A stretch of DNA of 64,000 nucleotides, from NCBI RefSeq assembly GCF_902459465.1, contig NC_047065.1, positions 6,196,309 to 6,260,308 of the forward strand. Direction: 5' to 3'. Positions 21,391 to 34,300 of this stretch are shown piece by piece. Source of the stretch: Asterias rubens (lineage: Eukaryota; Echinodermata; Asteroidea; Forcipulatida; Asteriidae). The notes below the pieces were generated by a model. The model did no database searches and was not told where the DNA came from. It saw only the letters and a program-made list of their open reading frames with translations. Both the position numbers and the translations under genes were made by a program. Position 1 is the stretch's first letter. Every line of letters begins with the position of its first letter.

Positions 21391-22393
21391 ACAGAACTTT
21401 ACCACACAGTCAGCCATTTTTCTTACTTTCCTCCACGCTATACAAATGCATTCGAAGTGCCTCGGAAGATTGTAATAGAGTAAACAAAATTATGTAGGCC
21501 TATACATGAATATTTCGTATTATTGGTCACAATATTTTTTCTATTTGCAGATCTTACATACAATTGAGTAAAACTCGATAAAAATTGGCTTTATAATGTA
21601 AACTAAACCATTTTGATCAGTGTCAAGAGAATTTAACATTTGAAGATCAACTTGAATAAAATTGACATTGTTCTTTTTTATCGAAAGGTGAACGAGTGCA
21701 TGTGTATTAATTAAGTTTAATTTTAAACTCAATAATAAATTGTTTCATTATATTAAATCTCTCACATTATGACCAGTGTCACGCTACGCAAAAATGCAGA
21801 GTTTCAAAAAATCTCTAATCACTAATTCAAAAATCGAAGGGGTAGTATTTCCGATCATTTAAGTAAAAATACATGGAAGAAAACTTCAAAAGTTTGAAAA
21901 AATAATAACCGAACAAAAAATAACGTGGATAAATTGTAAAAATTGTAAAGCCTGAGTGATTTAGTTGGTTTTTGAAACTGGTCGATTAGTTTTATCCTGT
22001 ATACAATGTGGGCGTACCATACGTAGCAAAGTTTTGAAAATTTAATCTCAAACGTTGGTAGAGTTTTAAGATAACGCCGAAAATCCAGAGTGGTTCTGTC
22101 CACGCATTGTATGTAATTGAAATACACAATCTGAGTAACGTATCTGACAGTGACGTTTCTCAGATTCAAATTTTGAGGGAAAACATTTCAATAATGATAT
22201 AATTTTCCATAACCACATGACTTCGAAGTGCAAATTGTTCTCAAAATACTATCCAAAGATGCTGTTTGTAAGTTTGTATTGTCATGAATGAGTGATTTTT
22301 TTTGCCGAACGTATACCCAGCCTTCCCCTTAATCGATGCCAGGACAAATCCTGTATCCATATCTCTTTAAAGGAACCAATCTGAGGAGGTTAG
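21391..22393. other. AT-rich intergenic, nothing recognised
   Basis: Open frames up to 104 codons have no recognisable domains, and composition is AT-rich throughout. Confidence 0.4.
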
Positions 22394-22752
22394 AGGGAAG
22401 GTACACGTTTAGTAATAACTCAAAACAAACCGACTTGGTAACGGGCATTGGAGAGCTGTTGACAATAACATATTGTGGGAAACCCACTCCCTCTGAAGTA
22501 CCGTAATTTTTGGGAAAGAGGTAATTTCTCACTAAAGTAAGGTTAAGACTTCTAGCTAGAAGTATTTTATTTTTTATCTAAAAGCACACAAATTCGTCCA
22601 GTAAGCGCCGGGTGTTTTTTCTTTCATCATTTTCTCGTAACTTCGATGACTAATTGAGCCCAACTTTTCACATCAGGCTTGTATGGTAATGATGGGATGC
22701 ACCAAGTGAGAACAGTGGTCTTTGACAATTACCAAACGTGTACAGTGCCTAA
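22394..22752 (+). mobile_element. Family 1 subfamily copy (GGGAAGGTACACG end)
   Basis: Starts GAGGGAAGGTACACGTTTAG instead of the usual AGGCAGTGG end but keeps the GGGAAACCCACTCCCTCTG, CGTAACTTCGATGAC and GTCTTTGACAATTACCAAA landmarks. A second subfamily copy is at 60152-60470. Confidence 0.6.
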
Positions 22753-24535
22753 ATTGAAAGTTTGCACTAAATGATGAATTTAAAAACACCAGAATATGAA
22801 ACACGGTTGAATGTTTTGCGAGCAGCCATTGGCCGTCCATGCGAACCAACACGGTGTGTTCATCATTCAACAATTGACATGTCTATTCACGTGTTTTTAA
22901 ACATTCCGCCATCAAACGACGAAAAGAGACGTGTTGATTTTTGCTTCGTTTTAGTCTGTTTTAAAATCTATGTAATATTTGAAAGTCTTTAAGGGGTGCT
23001 ATAACTTATACTTAACTCACCTTGTTCATTTTTCAGGAACTTTGTCCACCACATTGGCTATAAAATGTGGATCAACTGAAGGGAAAACTGTCAGGAGTCT
23101 TTCGTAGTCAGCCATTTTGTCTCGCTCTCTCTAGCCCTCCCAAGAGGGCGCTCGCATGCAGTACGACTCTGATTAATTTGCATTTCAGATTCGCATGGGA
23201 ATGCATAAATGAAGATACACACACATTTGTATTGGTCCCCAAATTGCAGCTCTGTTAAAAATTAACGTTTGTTGGAAGTGTTTTGTTGTGCTTTGAACGA
23301 TTTAGAAAAGACGGTTGGGGTCGAAGGAGTTCTGAAAGTTGCCACCGTAACTTGAAGTATCATACGTTATCGACCCTCATATGTTTTTTGAACCCCAACT
23401 TTGATTCCCGTTTACCGCGAGATTGTGCAAGCTGCACCGGTGATAGAAGCTTCTGAATATTCAATAAAATACCAACCAATGAAAGGTGTGAAAACATAAT
23501 ATATGACGTTGCTCGCAATGCATAGCACTGTTAATGGCGGACTGTCTCTCGCAACGTAAAACCAAAACTTTGAAAATGTTATTGTTAAACAATTTTGATA
23601 GATGATTTGAAAAAAACATTCAGTTTTTGATTGTGAACAATTTTCCTGTTATCCTGCTGAAAACACATGACACCAGGATAGTGGCAATATAAAAAAGAAG
23701 AAAAAAAAAAATACCATGCAGAATCACCAACAACCCCATAGTAAACAACACGATAGTTCGATTGAGGGAACCATTATTAGGGCACAACAAATTAAACTCT
23801 ACAAACAAATGATTTTGACCAAGATTCCGGGTCCCAGTGTATCATGACTAATTTGTGGGTCTGGCTGACACGGAGACTGGTTTAAAGTCGGATTCTGGGT
23901 CAACTGTACCCTTTCTATCCATGTCATGTTAACACAGATTCCGGGTCATGTCCAATCCTCGTGGGTCAGTGAGGGAAGTCGGCTCAAAAAGTAGGGGACA
24001 AAAAGAAAAGAAAAAAAAGAAGTAAAACAACCACAACAACAACAACAACATAAACAACAACACCAACAACAACACCAAAGAACGATCATGACACAAAAAC
24101 AAAAACGGATGACAACCAAAAACGTTTATAAAAAAAAAAAAAGGTTCTACGTGCTGTTTGTAAAGTTGTGTTTATTAATGTGCAGGTGGTAATAATATTA
24201 TATCACTCTAAAGTAAATAATCAAATGTAAACATTTCACAGATACAAGAGAAACACTATAGCATTGCTGCCTGCCCGCACAATTTTATCCCAAATATTAC
24301 CACGACATAACCGATAATAAAATATGAAAACATTGAACCACTAGTAATAATCGCCTGGGCAGGTCGACAAACATAATTATGCGAAAGTTTCGAAAATTTA
24401 TTTAATGAGCTTACATTCTCCTGGTACTGTGTTTTTAATTGCGGAAAGTAAGAACAAAGGCGGGCGCTATAAAAACAAAACCACTCTCCAATGCGTTATA
24501 ACATCCGGTGTGGCAGGATATTCCGTTTAAAGGAT
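22753..24535. other. Intergenic between TRIQK and UGT
   Basis: No gene is recognised. At 23820-23975 there are TTCCGGGT-type motifs shared with 9300 and 26855. At 24030-24075 there is a (CAA)n microsatellite followed by A-rich sequence. Confidence 0.45.
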
Positions 24536-24842
24536 TTGGGTACCTTTTCAAAATGTCCATAGATTTACATTAAACTTACATGGTTTGGAGATAATGATAG
24601 TGGAAAGCTTCCTTTCAAATATTACTCACCGAGGTGATGTAGTTTTTTTTTTTTTTTTTAGAAATGAGTAAAACAATGTCATGAAAATACGTCTGTAAAT
24701 GGTTAAAATAATTTTCGTCTCATGAGACGAAAATGATTTTCATGACATTGTTTTACTCATTTCCCCAAAACTACAGGGAAGCTTTCTACTATCATCATCT
24801 TCAAGGTGTGTAAGTTAAGTGTAAATCTGTGGACATTGTGTT
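24536..24842. mobile_element. Palindromic MITE (centre TTTTCGTCTCATGAGACGAAAA)
   Basis: The centre at about 24713-24734 is a perfect palindrome. Long arms extend outward: GAGTAAAACAATGTCATGAA and its mirror, then TCTACTATCATCATCTTCAA and its mirror. One arm holds a T-run. Fragments lie near 2905-3020 and 35690-35770. Confidence 0.75.
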
Positions 24843-25304
24843 TTTTGTCCTACAAAAGTTACATAGACCCTAAACAGAGATCCCCCTTCTTAAAAAAAAC
24901 CAAACTGCGCTGGTTGGCGTTGATGGCCCAATGTTTGCAAAACGATAAGAGAAGAAAACAGGGGACAGCCCTGAAAATAACCTTACATAAAGTGTGATTA
25001 AATGTACAGTATATACACAGTTTTACAATTCAATCAATTATAAAATAAAGGAAGAAAAGGGACTTTGGTGCCGCCCAAAATGAAAATAACATTGGTTGCG
25101 CCGTTGGGCCCTGAAGGAAAATTTTGAAGCATAACCTATGGTAAATATACATGCTGAAACACCATCTTTTTAAAGTCAACGCTTGGTTATGGCGATTGTA
25201 ACAAATAACCAGTGATTTGCCAGTCATTAACCAACAGCCAATTCAGCCAAAACAGTTTTTTTTTTTATAGTTACGATCGCCAACAATGCACACGGTCCTG
25301 GTTT

Positions 25305-28300
25305 CTACCTTGAAGCGGTTCTGCTACATGGGCGTGCACAACCGAGACAACACTTTGGCAGCAACCATACAAACACGATCGTTATCACAAGAACAATGCC
25401 CATGACATCCAATAAGCATAGTTCGTACCAGGCGAGTTTTTCTATCTGAGTCCTGAGGTGATCTGTACCGTGTTCTATAGCATACTCTATCCAGAAGAGT
25501 GTGCGATTCATTGGGAGACCCTGGCCGGTATTCTCCATGTCATGCATCTTTCTTGAAGCTATCTTAGCATTCTCCAGGTAGCTGTTGTTAGGAGGAAACG
25601 AAGTAGATTGTATATAAGATTCTCTTTAAATGCACACTTTTGGTAATTACTAAAAAGTAATTGTTAGCATGAAAACTATAGAGAGTTGTTTATAGTATAA
25701 CAAATTGTTAGAAACGGCTCCCTAATATAAGTGACGTAGTTTCTGAGAAAGAAGTCATTTCTCACTAAAAATATTTGAATTGACCTCATTCTCAGCTGAG
25801 TTCAAAAATAAAATAAACAAATTGTTTTAATGCAAGTCGCCAGACACAAAAGACCCGATGGCCACTTCAAGGTGTGGGCTACAATTTTTTTCCAGAGGCC
25901 GTTATAGGGCTGAAGCAGGGTTACCCCCTTTACAGTCCAAACGGATGTAGGTTTGGGTATCATCAATCCAAAGCCTGGCCGGTAGCACAGAAAGCACTAC
26001 CTCCCCAATTTTACGTAGCAAGTGTCACGGATTCGAACCCACACTCTGCTGATCAAACACCAGAGCTTGAATCCGGTGCTCGAACCGCTCGGCCATGACA
26101 CGCCACAGGTCGAAAGCACAAAACGTGTTTTTTTTCCCATTATTCCCTCGCAACTTCGACGACCAATGGAAGACTTTGAGGCGCTAGGTGGCAGCAGAAG
26201 TTTCCATTGTTTACAGAGTTCTGCATGCGGACATGACCGGGAACAATGGATTTTACCTGGTAAGTCTGCTGCCACCAAGCGTCCTGAAAGTCTCCCATTG
26301 AGTTAAATTTTTCACAGGTTTGTTATTGTGTGCATTATGTTGAGACTACACCAAGTAAGAAGACTTGTCTTTGACATTACCAAAGGTTTTCATGAAGCTT
26401 TATATTTCGCTCTATGGCTGGAATGGAGTAAAATCAAGATGGCGACACAGTGATAAAGGTCTGTATAGCTCATAGAGTTATATATAAGTCTATGATATAG
26501 CTAGAGGAGGCAATCAAAGAATACTTACGAAGAATTGTCCACGACTTCTCGGATGCCTTGGTACAATACTTCCGATGTTAAGCCAATGGGCCCTCTGGGG
26601 AAATAGTGAGCCATGCCGATAACCTTGAGACGGACTAGGTCATCGATCTGATCAGTAAACAGCGGTAGGCCCAGGATGGGGACCCCGTAGTACATGGCCT
26701 CGTAACCTCCATTCAAGCCACCATGGTATATCAACAAGCGTGTCTTCTCGTGAGCTGTGTGTGGAAAGGACAGTCATTTTGTGAGTACGGATTATAAAAG
26801 TTGTTCTCTGACGACTTCGCAAAAGTCCACTCTCTCCAAAACTCCATCGTCACAATTGACCCGGAATCCAGGTCCCCGGGCGTGTCCGGGGGCATTTCTT
26901 ACTCAATCTGGCTTGATGTTATTTTCCATAATTTGGTTGAGTTTTGGACATCCCATTCGGATTCCAGGTGACTTTAACACAGACTCCGGCCGGGTCAAAC
27001 TGATCCAGAGGCGGGTCAGGCACCCTGGGAACCGGAATTCCGGACAGTTTGCACACACCTTTTGAAACGTTGTGAATAAAAACAAGGGTAATTTTAGAGC
27101 CAGCATGTCTTGGTCAAAGGTCACCAAAAGCTCACTAAAGTTCTTTCGGTGCCACTGTTATGATCACTATGGTATACTTTCGGGTTAGAATTGATTCCAG
27201 ATTCAAACTAGTCCGAATTCCGGGTCGCGGGGGGAGGGGGGGGGGGGGGGTGGTGATCCAGTTATAAGCCCTAAAGGCAGTGGAAACTATAAGTAATTAC
27301 TCAAAGTAATTATCAGCATAAAACCTCAGAGTAATGGGGAGAGGTTGATAAAATAAGACATTGTGAGAAATGGCTCCCTCTGAAGTGACGTAGTTTTCGA
27401 GAAAGAAGTAATTTTCCACGAATTTGATTTCGGGACCTCAAGTTTAGAATTGAGGTCTCCAAATCAAGCATCTGAAAACACTCAACTTTGTGTCACAAGG
27501 GCGTTTTTCTTTCACAGGTTCACAGTTTTGTTATTTTATGCGTATGTTGAGATACACCAAGTGAGCAAGTGAGAAGACTGGTCTTTGACAATTACCAATA
27601 GTGTCCAGTGTCTTTAAGTCACCAACAGTCACCAAACGTAATTTCGGACTTTAGTTCTCTACATCAAAATTTATAATAAACATCTAACAAACTTACCGAT
27701 TAAATCTTGCTGGGAGATCCATCTGACTAACATGGTGTTGTTTCCTAATGTGTGTGGTTTTTCCTCGCCGAGGTACTTCCACACAACCCGCTGAGGGATA
27801 CGGGCCAGTGCCGCTCCGATCATATTGGCCATCTCCATATTCATGACATGAAGGAGCGTACTGACTGAGAACACAGCGACACCATGCTCACCTGACCCCT
27901 GAACAAACTCTTCTAGCTCCTACATGGTGTGAAAAGTACGAAGTAATAAGTAAACTTAAAGACACTGGACACAATGGGAGACTTTGAGGCGCTAGGTGGC
28001 AGCAGACTTACCAGAAAATTGCCATTGTTTACGTAGTTCTGAGCATGCGCACATGACCGAGAACAATGGATTTTACCTGGTAAGTCTGCTGCCACCAAGC
28101 GTCCCAAAAGTCTCCCATTGGTAATTGTCAAAGATCAGTCTTCTCACTTGGTGTATCTTAACATATGCATAAAATAACAAACCTGTGAAAATTTGAGCTC
28201 ATTTGGTCGACGAAGTTGCGAGATAATAATAAAAGAAAAAAAAAACCACCCTTGTAACACAAAGTTGTGTGCTTTCAGATGCTTGATTTCACGACCTCAA

Positions 28301-31300
28301 ATTCTAAATCTCGAAATACAATTCGCTGAAAATTACTTCTTTCTGGAAAACTTCGTCACTTCAGAGGGAGCCGTTTCTCACAATGTTTTATACTATCAAT
28401 CTCTCCCCATTACCTGTGTTACCAAGTAAGGTTTTATGATAATAATTATTTTGAGGAATAACCAATACTAAATAAATAACTAGGAATTAATATTTTCCTA
28501 GCCAACACTCTACCAAACGAGATTTACACTTGGTTATACCCGCAAGTATACTAGTATAGTTAATTATCCACTGTAAAGACCGGAAAAGAATAGAGGCATT
28601 CCCCCAACAATGTCAAATGACCATTACACTGGGCACCCATTGGTACGACCGTATAACCAAGCTCGCCATCATTGATCATCTACCGTAGTTCTCTTAAATG
28701 CAAAGGAGTAAAAAAGCACTCTTTGAAGAGCCATATACAACGGACAACTCTTTTTCGAGTGGTCACCACTCTTTTAGATTGAAGGTTACATCTTTTTTGA
28801 GTGATTTCTCACTCTCTCTTGGAGTGAAACCCCTCTAAAAGAGTGCAATAACCACCACTCTTTCTAAAGAGCCATATGACGGACAACTCGAATAGTAAAG
28901 AGTGGTGGTGGTTTCACTCTTTTTTCATTTAGAGAGTTCACTACCGCAGAGAGGCCCTTTTCAGCTGTATTGCCAACCTATATAGGACAACACCTCGGTA
29001 AAGAAGGCACTGAACACGTCCATAACATTAGGCGGCCATATTGCGTGTTTACCGTGGATTTGCATCAATGACGTCACAATTTGTGACGTCATTTATTTTC
29101 GTGCGGTAAGCACCGGAAGTTTTGTCTTTTCGTGTGCTTACGGTTAGCAGCGCTATGAATTATAAATCGCACAGTAAGAATTATAATTATAAATCGGCCG
29201 CTAAGAAGCGCTATGAAATTGGGCCCTGGTTATACCCATCCTACTCAAAATTATTTATTATCGGCGATAATATTTTATGCATAATGAATGGTACGTGTGC
29301 AACCTTGACCCAAATGGGAGAGAGGCCGGGTTTGCGGGTGGGTTGCGGGCCAGGTTTTGGTGCCGCAAGAGATTCGTGCCGCACGTCAACGTTGCTTTCA
29401 GCGCACATGTTTTCGTAAATCATCAGCCGTGCTTTCATACCAAACCTTGCGTCCGTTCATCTTCTGTTACAAAATTATTTGGAATAAATTGAAGTTTGAA
29501 CCCAACCGTAGGTGGTTGCAAATAAAATTAACCTTAATTACCTTGAAATACGAAGAAAATAAAAAAAATGCGTACCCCCTTATAATATGATCACTGGACC
29601 GAAAAAAGGCAGCGCGTACATTTGCAGCCCGATTCATACACAGGCACCAGGGAGTTTTTCTTACACAAACAGACACGTTATACTTGCATTGGTACCTGGA
29701 TCCATATTATATAGAATTACAATAATTTGAACGGTTCCATCCAAACACTAAAGGTACACCTTCCCTTTAATTAAGTTGTTGTATGGGATTCGTTCCAGCA
29801 CGTGGCTAATAAGCTATGGAGTTTTTGTTCTTGTTCAGCAGTCCCGGTCTTGACACGTGTGTCCTTTATATAGGCAGTGGACACTATTGGTAATTACTCA
29901 AAACAATTGTTAGCATAAAACCTTACCTGGTAACGAGTTATGGGAAGCTGTTGATAGTTTAAAACATTTTAAGAACGGTCTTAAAGTAACGTTGTTTTTG
30001 AGAAAGAAGTAATTTTTCACGAATTTGATTTCGAGACATCAGAATGAGATTTTAAAACAAGTATCTGAAAGCACACAACTTCGTGTGACAAGGGTGTTTT
30101 TTCTTTCATTATTATCTCGCAACTTCGACGACCAACTGAGCTTAAATTTTCACAGGTTTCCATTTCTGCTTTTTATGTTGAGCTACACCAACTGAGAAGA
30201 CTGGTCTTTCATTTAAATTGAATTAAATTTAAATTAAATTAGTACTCATTAGAGCACAAAAAAAAAAAAAAAAATGGAAAACCAGAATTAGGCAACAAGA
30301 CTATAAAAATAATGTGAATAGGTGAATACAGGACATAATAGAACTAGGCGCAATTATTAAGGAGGAACTGTTTAAGCTTACTTTTAATCATACTCAAGGA
30401 AGTGGCATTAGTGAGAGGAGTGTTCAAAGAGTTCCAGAGTTTAGGACCTTGGTATTTAATACTATTGTGAGAAAGAAGGGTCCTGGTAAAGAGAGTGTGA
30501 TAGTGGGAAGCTTGACGGGTACAATGAGTATGGATGGACTGATTAAGGGTGAACATGGAATCAAGGCAGGAGGGTAAACAGTTGTGAGCCAGTTGAAACA
30601 TGACTGTACCCAGAGGGAAAGAATAGATGTCATTCAATTTCAGAGACCGGTACTTGGTGAATAGGGGATCAGTGTGAGCAAGATAAGACGAATTGCTAAC
30701 AACACGAATGGCCCTTTTTTGTAGAAGGAACAGTCTATTTAACACAGAATGAGACGCATTACCCCCAAGCTAAAATACCATAACTAATGTGAGATAAGAC
30801 AAGGGTGTTATACAAGGTAATTAAAATATACTCAGGGAGATAAAACTTAAGTCTATTGATGACACCAACATTTCTAGAAATAGTTTTACACAGAGAGTCA
30901 ACATGTGGTTTCCAGGAAAGCTTGTGATCTATGTGCAAGCCAAAAATGTTAGTACAGTCAACTTGATTAATATTAATACTATCAATATAAATATCTCTAG
31001 GTATAACATTAGACACATTACTAAAAAGCATACAGTTGGTTTTTTAATGTTTAAAGACAGTTTGTTAGATTTTATCCAATTACTTACAAAAGCAAGTTCA
31101 AAGTTAACTGTAGCAATAAGAGTGTCTAAGTGAGAATGACTACAAAATAAATTAGAGTCATCAGCAAATAGTATGAAGGAGAGGACATCTGAGGATTTAG
31201 CAATATCATTGATATAGATCAAGAAGAGAAGTGGTCCCAGAATAGAGCCCTGTGGAACACCACATGTAATTGAGCGGGTGGTGGATGAGTGCCCCCGCCC

Positions 31301-34300
31301 CCCCCCCCCCCCCCACAGTGACATACTGCTTTCTGTTGGAAAGGTAGCTTGTAAACTACTCTAGGGATCTTCCTCGAATACCGTAATGATTGAGTTTTTG
31401 AAGCAAAATGCTATGGTCAAGAGTGTCGAAGGCTTTCGAAAAATCGAGGAAAATCCCTAGAGTGTGTTCAGAATTGTCAATTGCAGTGACGACTTTGTCA
31501 ATCAGGTGGATGACTGCGTGGGTAGTAGAATGTTTGGCCCGAAAACTTGTCATCCTGTTAAATTATTGATGTAAAGTTTGTCCTTGTTTTTGTGTTTTTT
31601 GTTTTTTTGTTTTGTTTATCTGTTTCATGTTCATCTCTTAATTATTGCTTAGTATTTATTTAGCGCCTACGTACTGTATTGTGTTTGTTTACTTTTGAAA
31701 CTGATTGTTATGCTTTATTGCTTTCGTTAGGGGGTCCATACTCGACAAGCTTTGCTTTTTATGGGCCCCCCTCCAACTCCATCACCTTGTGCTCTGTATG
31801 TTGTTTTGCTTGTTTTCCGTAATTTATATTTTGTCTTTGCTTGTAAATGTAGTATTATAGTATTACTTCATGTATTATCATTATTCCATTTGCTTGTAAA
31901 ACATAGTTCATTATTCACTGCTAATTGTTTTGTTTATTTGTTTGGATTTGGAAATAAAGTGAATTGAATTGAAAAAAGTCTTTGACAATAATTATCAAAG
32001 GTGTCCAGTGTCTTTAAAGCAAGACTACCCATTATTGCTGCGTCCTTCGGATGGGACGTAACGCTTCTGGTCCCGTGTGTTATGTATTAAATGTACGTAG
32101 TACGCCTCTCTTAGTATTTGTGCATTAGGTACGTCACAACTAACTCAAACCGAGGCGATGGGCGCAGCCACTGCAAGTGATGGGGGACGTGCGCCCATAG
32201 CCTCATTTTGGGTAAGAATATGACATCATGCATACATAGAGAGGCGTATACACATGCAACGATCGTAGGTAGCTCGTGGTAATAGACCCTTCCCATGAAA
32301 TATGTATTGCACATAGCGCGTGCGCACTAACGTTTTGGTTGGCAAATTGAGGGAACATCGCGTGTTTTGTAGTCTGGTTCCCTGACCAAAGATTCCTTGA
32401 CTTCTCTTCTTAAAAATCTTAGGTCAGGTATCACCCACGGTTAAAAATAGAGCATGACGCAACTTGTCAGGGTCGGGGGTCATCTCCAGGGAAACCATGT
32501 CTGCACGTACTACTAGTTGCGATAACGTAACCCTCCTCCCAACGGCGGCCAGACCGGAGGGTTACGAGATTATTTTGATCGTCAATTAATTAAAATCTGG
32601 TTCAACACGTTTAATTTCGACAGCTAGTCACCAGATTTTCCCCCATTTTCACCACTGCAAAAAATCATGAAACTTAATCCTCAATCAATGTCTAATGAAC
32701 ACTCACAAGTCAAAACACCTTTGAAAAAATATTTTTGAAGAAAAAGGACAAAAACTTACCAGATCCCGGAGCGATTTCACAGGTTTATATATTTTGAACT
32801 TGTCGCATCGCTTTGCAAACGCTTTATTTAGGCACAACGCCTGCATTGGCCGTAACCGGCATAAAAACTCCTGGATCTACGGCCGACAGGACTGACATTA
32901 CGAGTCCGTACCGAACATCAACGATACTGTCCGAATGTTAACGACAACACGTTCGGAACATTCCGGATAACTTCGAAAGAGGAGGAATTCCTCCTTTTTG
33001 GTCACGTGATTTTGGGTGATACCGGACCCTAAATTCGACAGAGCCTAGTCGGAAATTTTTGGGTCTGGGAACCAGACTACGTGTTTTGTACACGGGTAAT
33101 GGGTGCGTCACGCAGACGCGATTGCGCGTCTGCTTATGCACAACTCTATGGCGTTTGCCAATCAACAGGGTCTGTACGCATGCGTGAATGTAATTAGAAT
33201 ATTTCATGGGAAGGGTACATTGCGACTGCACACACACACACTGGGATCGAGGGTGTGTGTACCGTCCCCGTAACTGCACCGCGCTCAAACTGCACCGCGC
33301 TTAACAATTACCGTCTTGACTTCAAGACACTAATTCGGACACGGCCTGAGACCCCCACCCTTCTCTCCATGTCCCCCTCCCTAAACATTGTTTTTACCTG
33401 AGATAGTGGCTTCGGAGGTGCGATCGTTAGCCCTCCGATCATGATCACGTTCGGCGTGACTGGCCTCGGGAACTCCAAGAGGAAATCCCAGTTGTAGAGG
33501 AAGAGTTCCGACCGGGAGATAATCTCCTTCGTCCCGATCCCCGGGCTGAGGCCAAGCCTATTTTTCTCCTTGTCCATCGCACCAAGCATCATGTAATCGT
33601 AAGTGAGAAGTGAGAACCCGTGCATGATGACGTTCTTGACCCTCTGGGTGAAGCTCATCGTGTCTGAGTAGTACGTCAAAAACTCCGGGACGTATGATAA
33701 CGGGCTGGGCTGGTTGTACCATCGACTGTAGCGAGTGCCCAAGTAGCCGCCATTGATAGTGTTGATGAACGGTACTTTGAGTATATCGTGGGCAATTATG
33801 CTACACCATGGCGTCATGACCTCACACAAAACCATGTCAAATTTTAAAGCACGGAGCTCGTCAAAGTCAGTGTTCAAGAACATATCCCACATTGTGACAT
33901 TCGTGGCTTCTGAAATGCGCTGGAACTCGTTTTCAATGAAACCCAGCCTCATTTTAACATACCTGAATTTGAAGAAGAATCAAAATATAAGGAGTGATTC
34001 AGGATCTCGGTAACGAGAGGTTTGAAGGTGAGGTTGAAAACGTGTGCCTTGTTTAACTTTTTATCATTCAAGATAAAGATAGATAGATAACATGTCTACA
34101 AAAAAAAACTGAACAAAATACAATTATCATGTTAAGCAAGACAATTGTTCGTCTTGTATTTCCATTGTGACGTCATTTGAATTCATGATTAGCATGCGTT
34201 TTCAAGAAGCCTATACGGTTTGCCGCGCTATAGAAATGGAAACTCGCTCAGCAAGCACATTATCAGTTGTAAAGCATCTTAAAGAAAATGCCCCGGGGCT

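Larger units (their letters stand above)
25626..26385 (+). mobile_element. Family 1 MITE carrying two internal insertions
   Basis: The left part (TTAAATGCACACTTTTGGTA ... TTCTGAGAAAGAAGTCATTT) breaks near 25800. The right part resumes near 26112 with CTCGCAACTTCGACGACCAA and ends near 26385. Between and within lie a tRNA-Leu-like SINE head (26022-26103) and a family 3 element (26166-26298). All are in the UGT intron between exons 5 and 4. Confidence 0.6.
29845..32105 (+). repeat. SINE-B split by nested insertions
   Basis: The left SINE part (TCCCGGTCTTGACACGTGTGTCC) ends at 29870. The right part (GCAAGACTACCC, then GGATGGGACGTAACGC and GGTCCCGTGTGTTATGTA) resumes at about 32017. The intervening 2.1 kb is a family 1 MITE that itself contains a LINE. 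The continuous SINE at 58254-58640 shows the expected uninterrupted order. Confidence 0.65.

Noticed and set aside
26022-26103. tRNA-Leu-like sequence with good A and B boxes
   Set aside because: No convincing acceptor-stem pairing or clean anticodon arm, and the same head begins several SINE-B copies. It is called a SINE head.
30344-31553. Working reverse transcriptase gene
   Set aside because: The frame changes at least twice, a C-run interrupts it, and the endonuclease half is missing. It is a dead LINE fragment.
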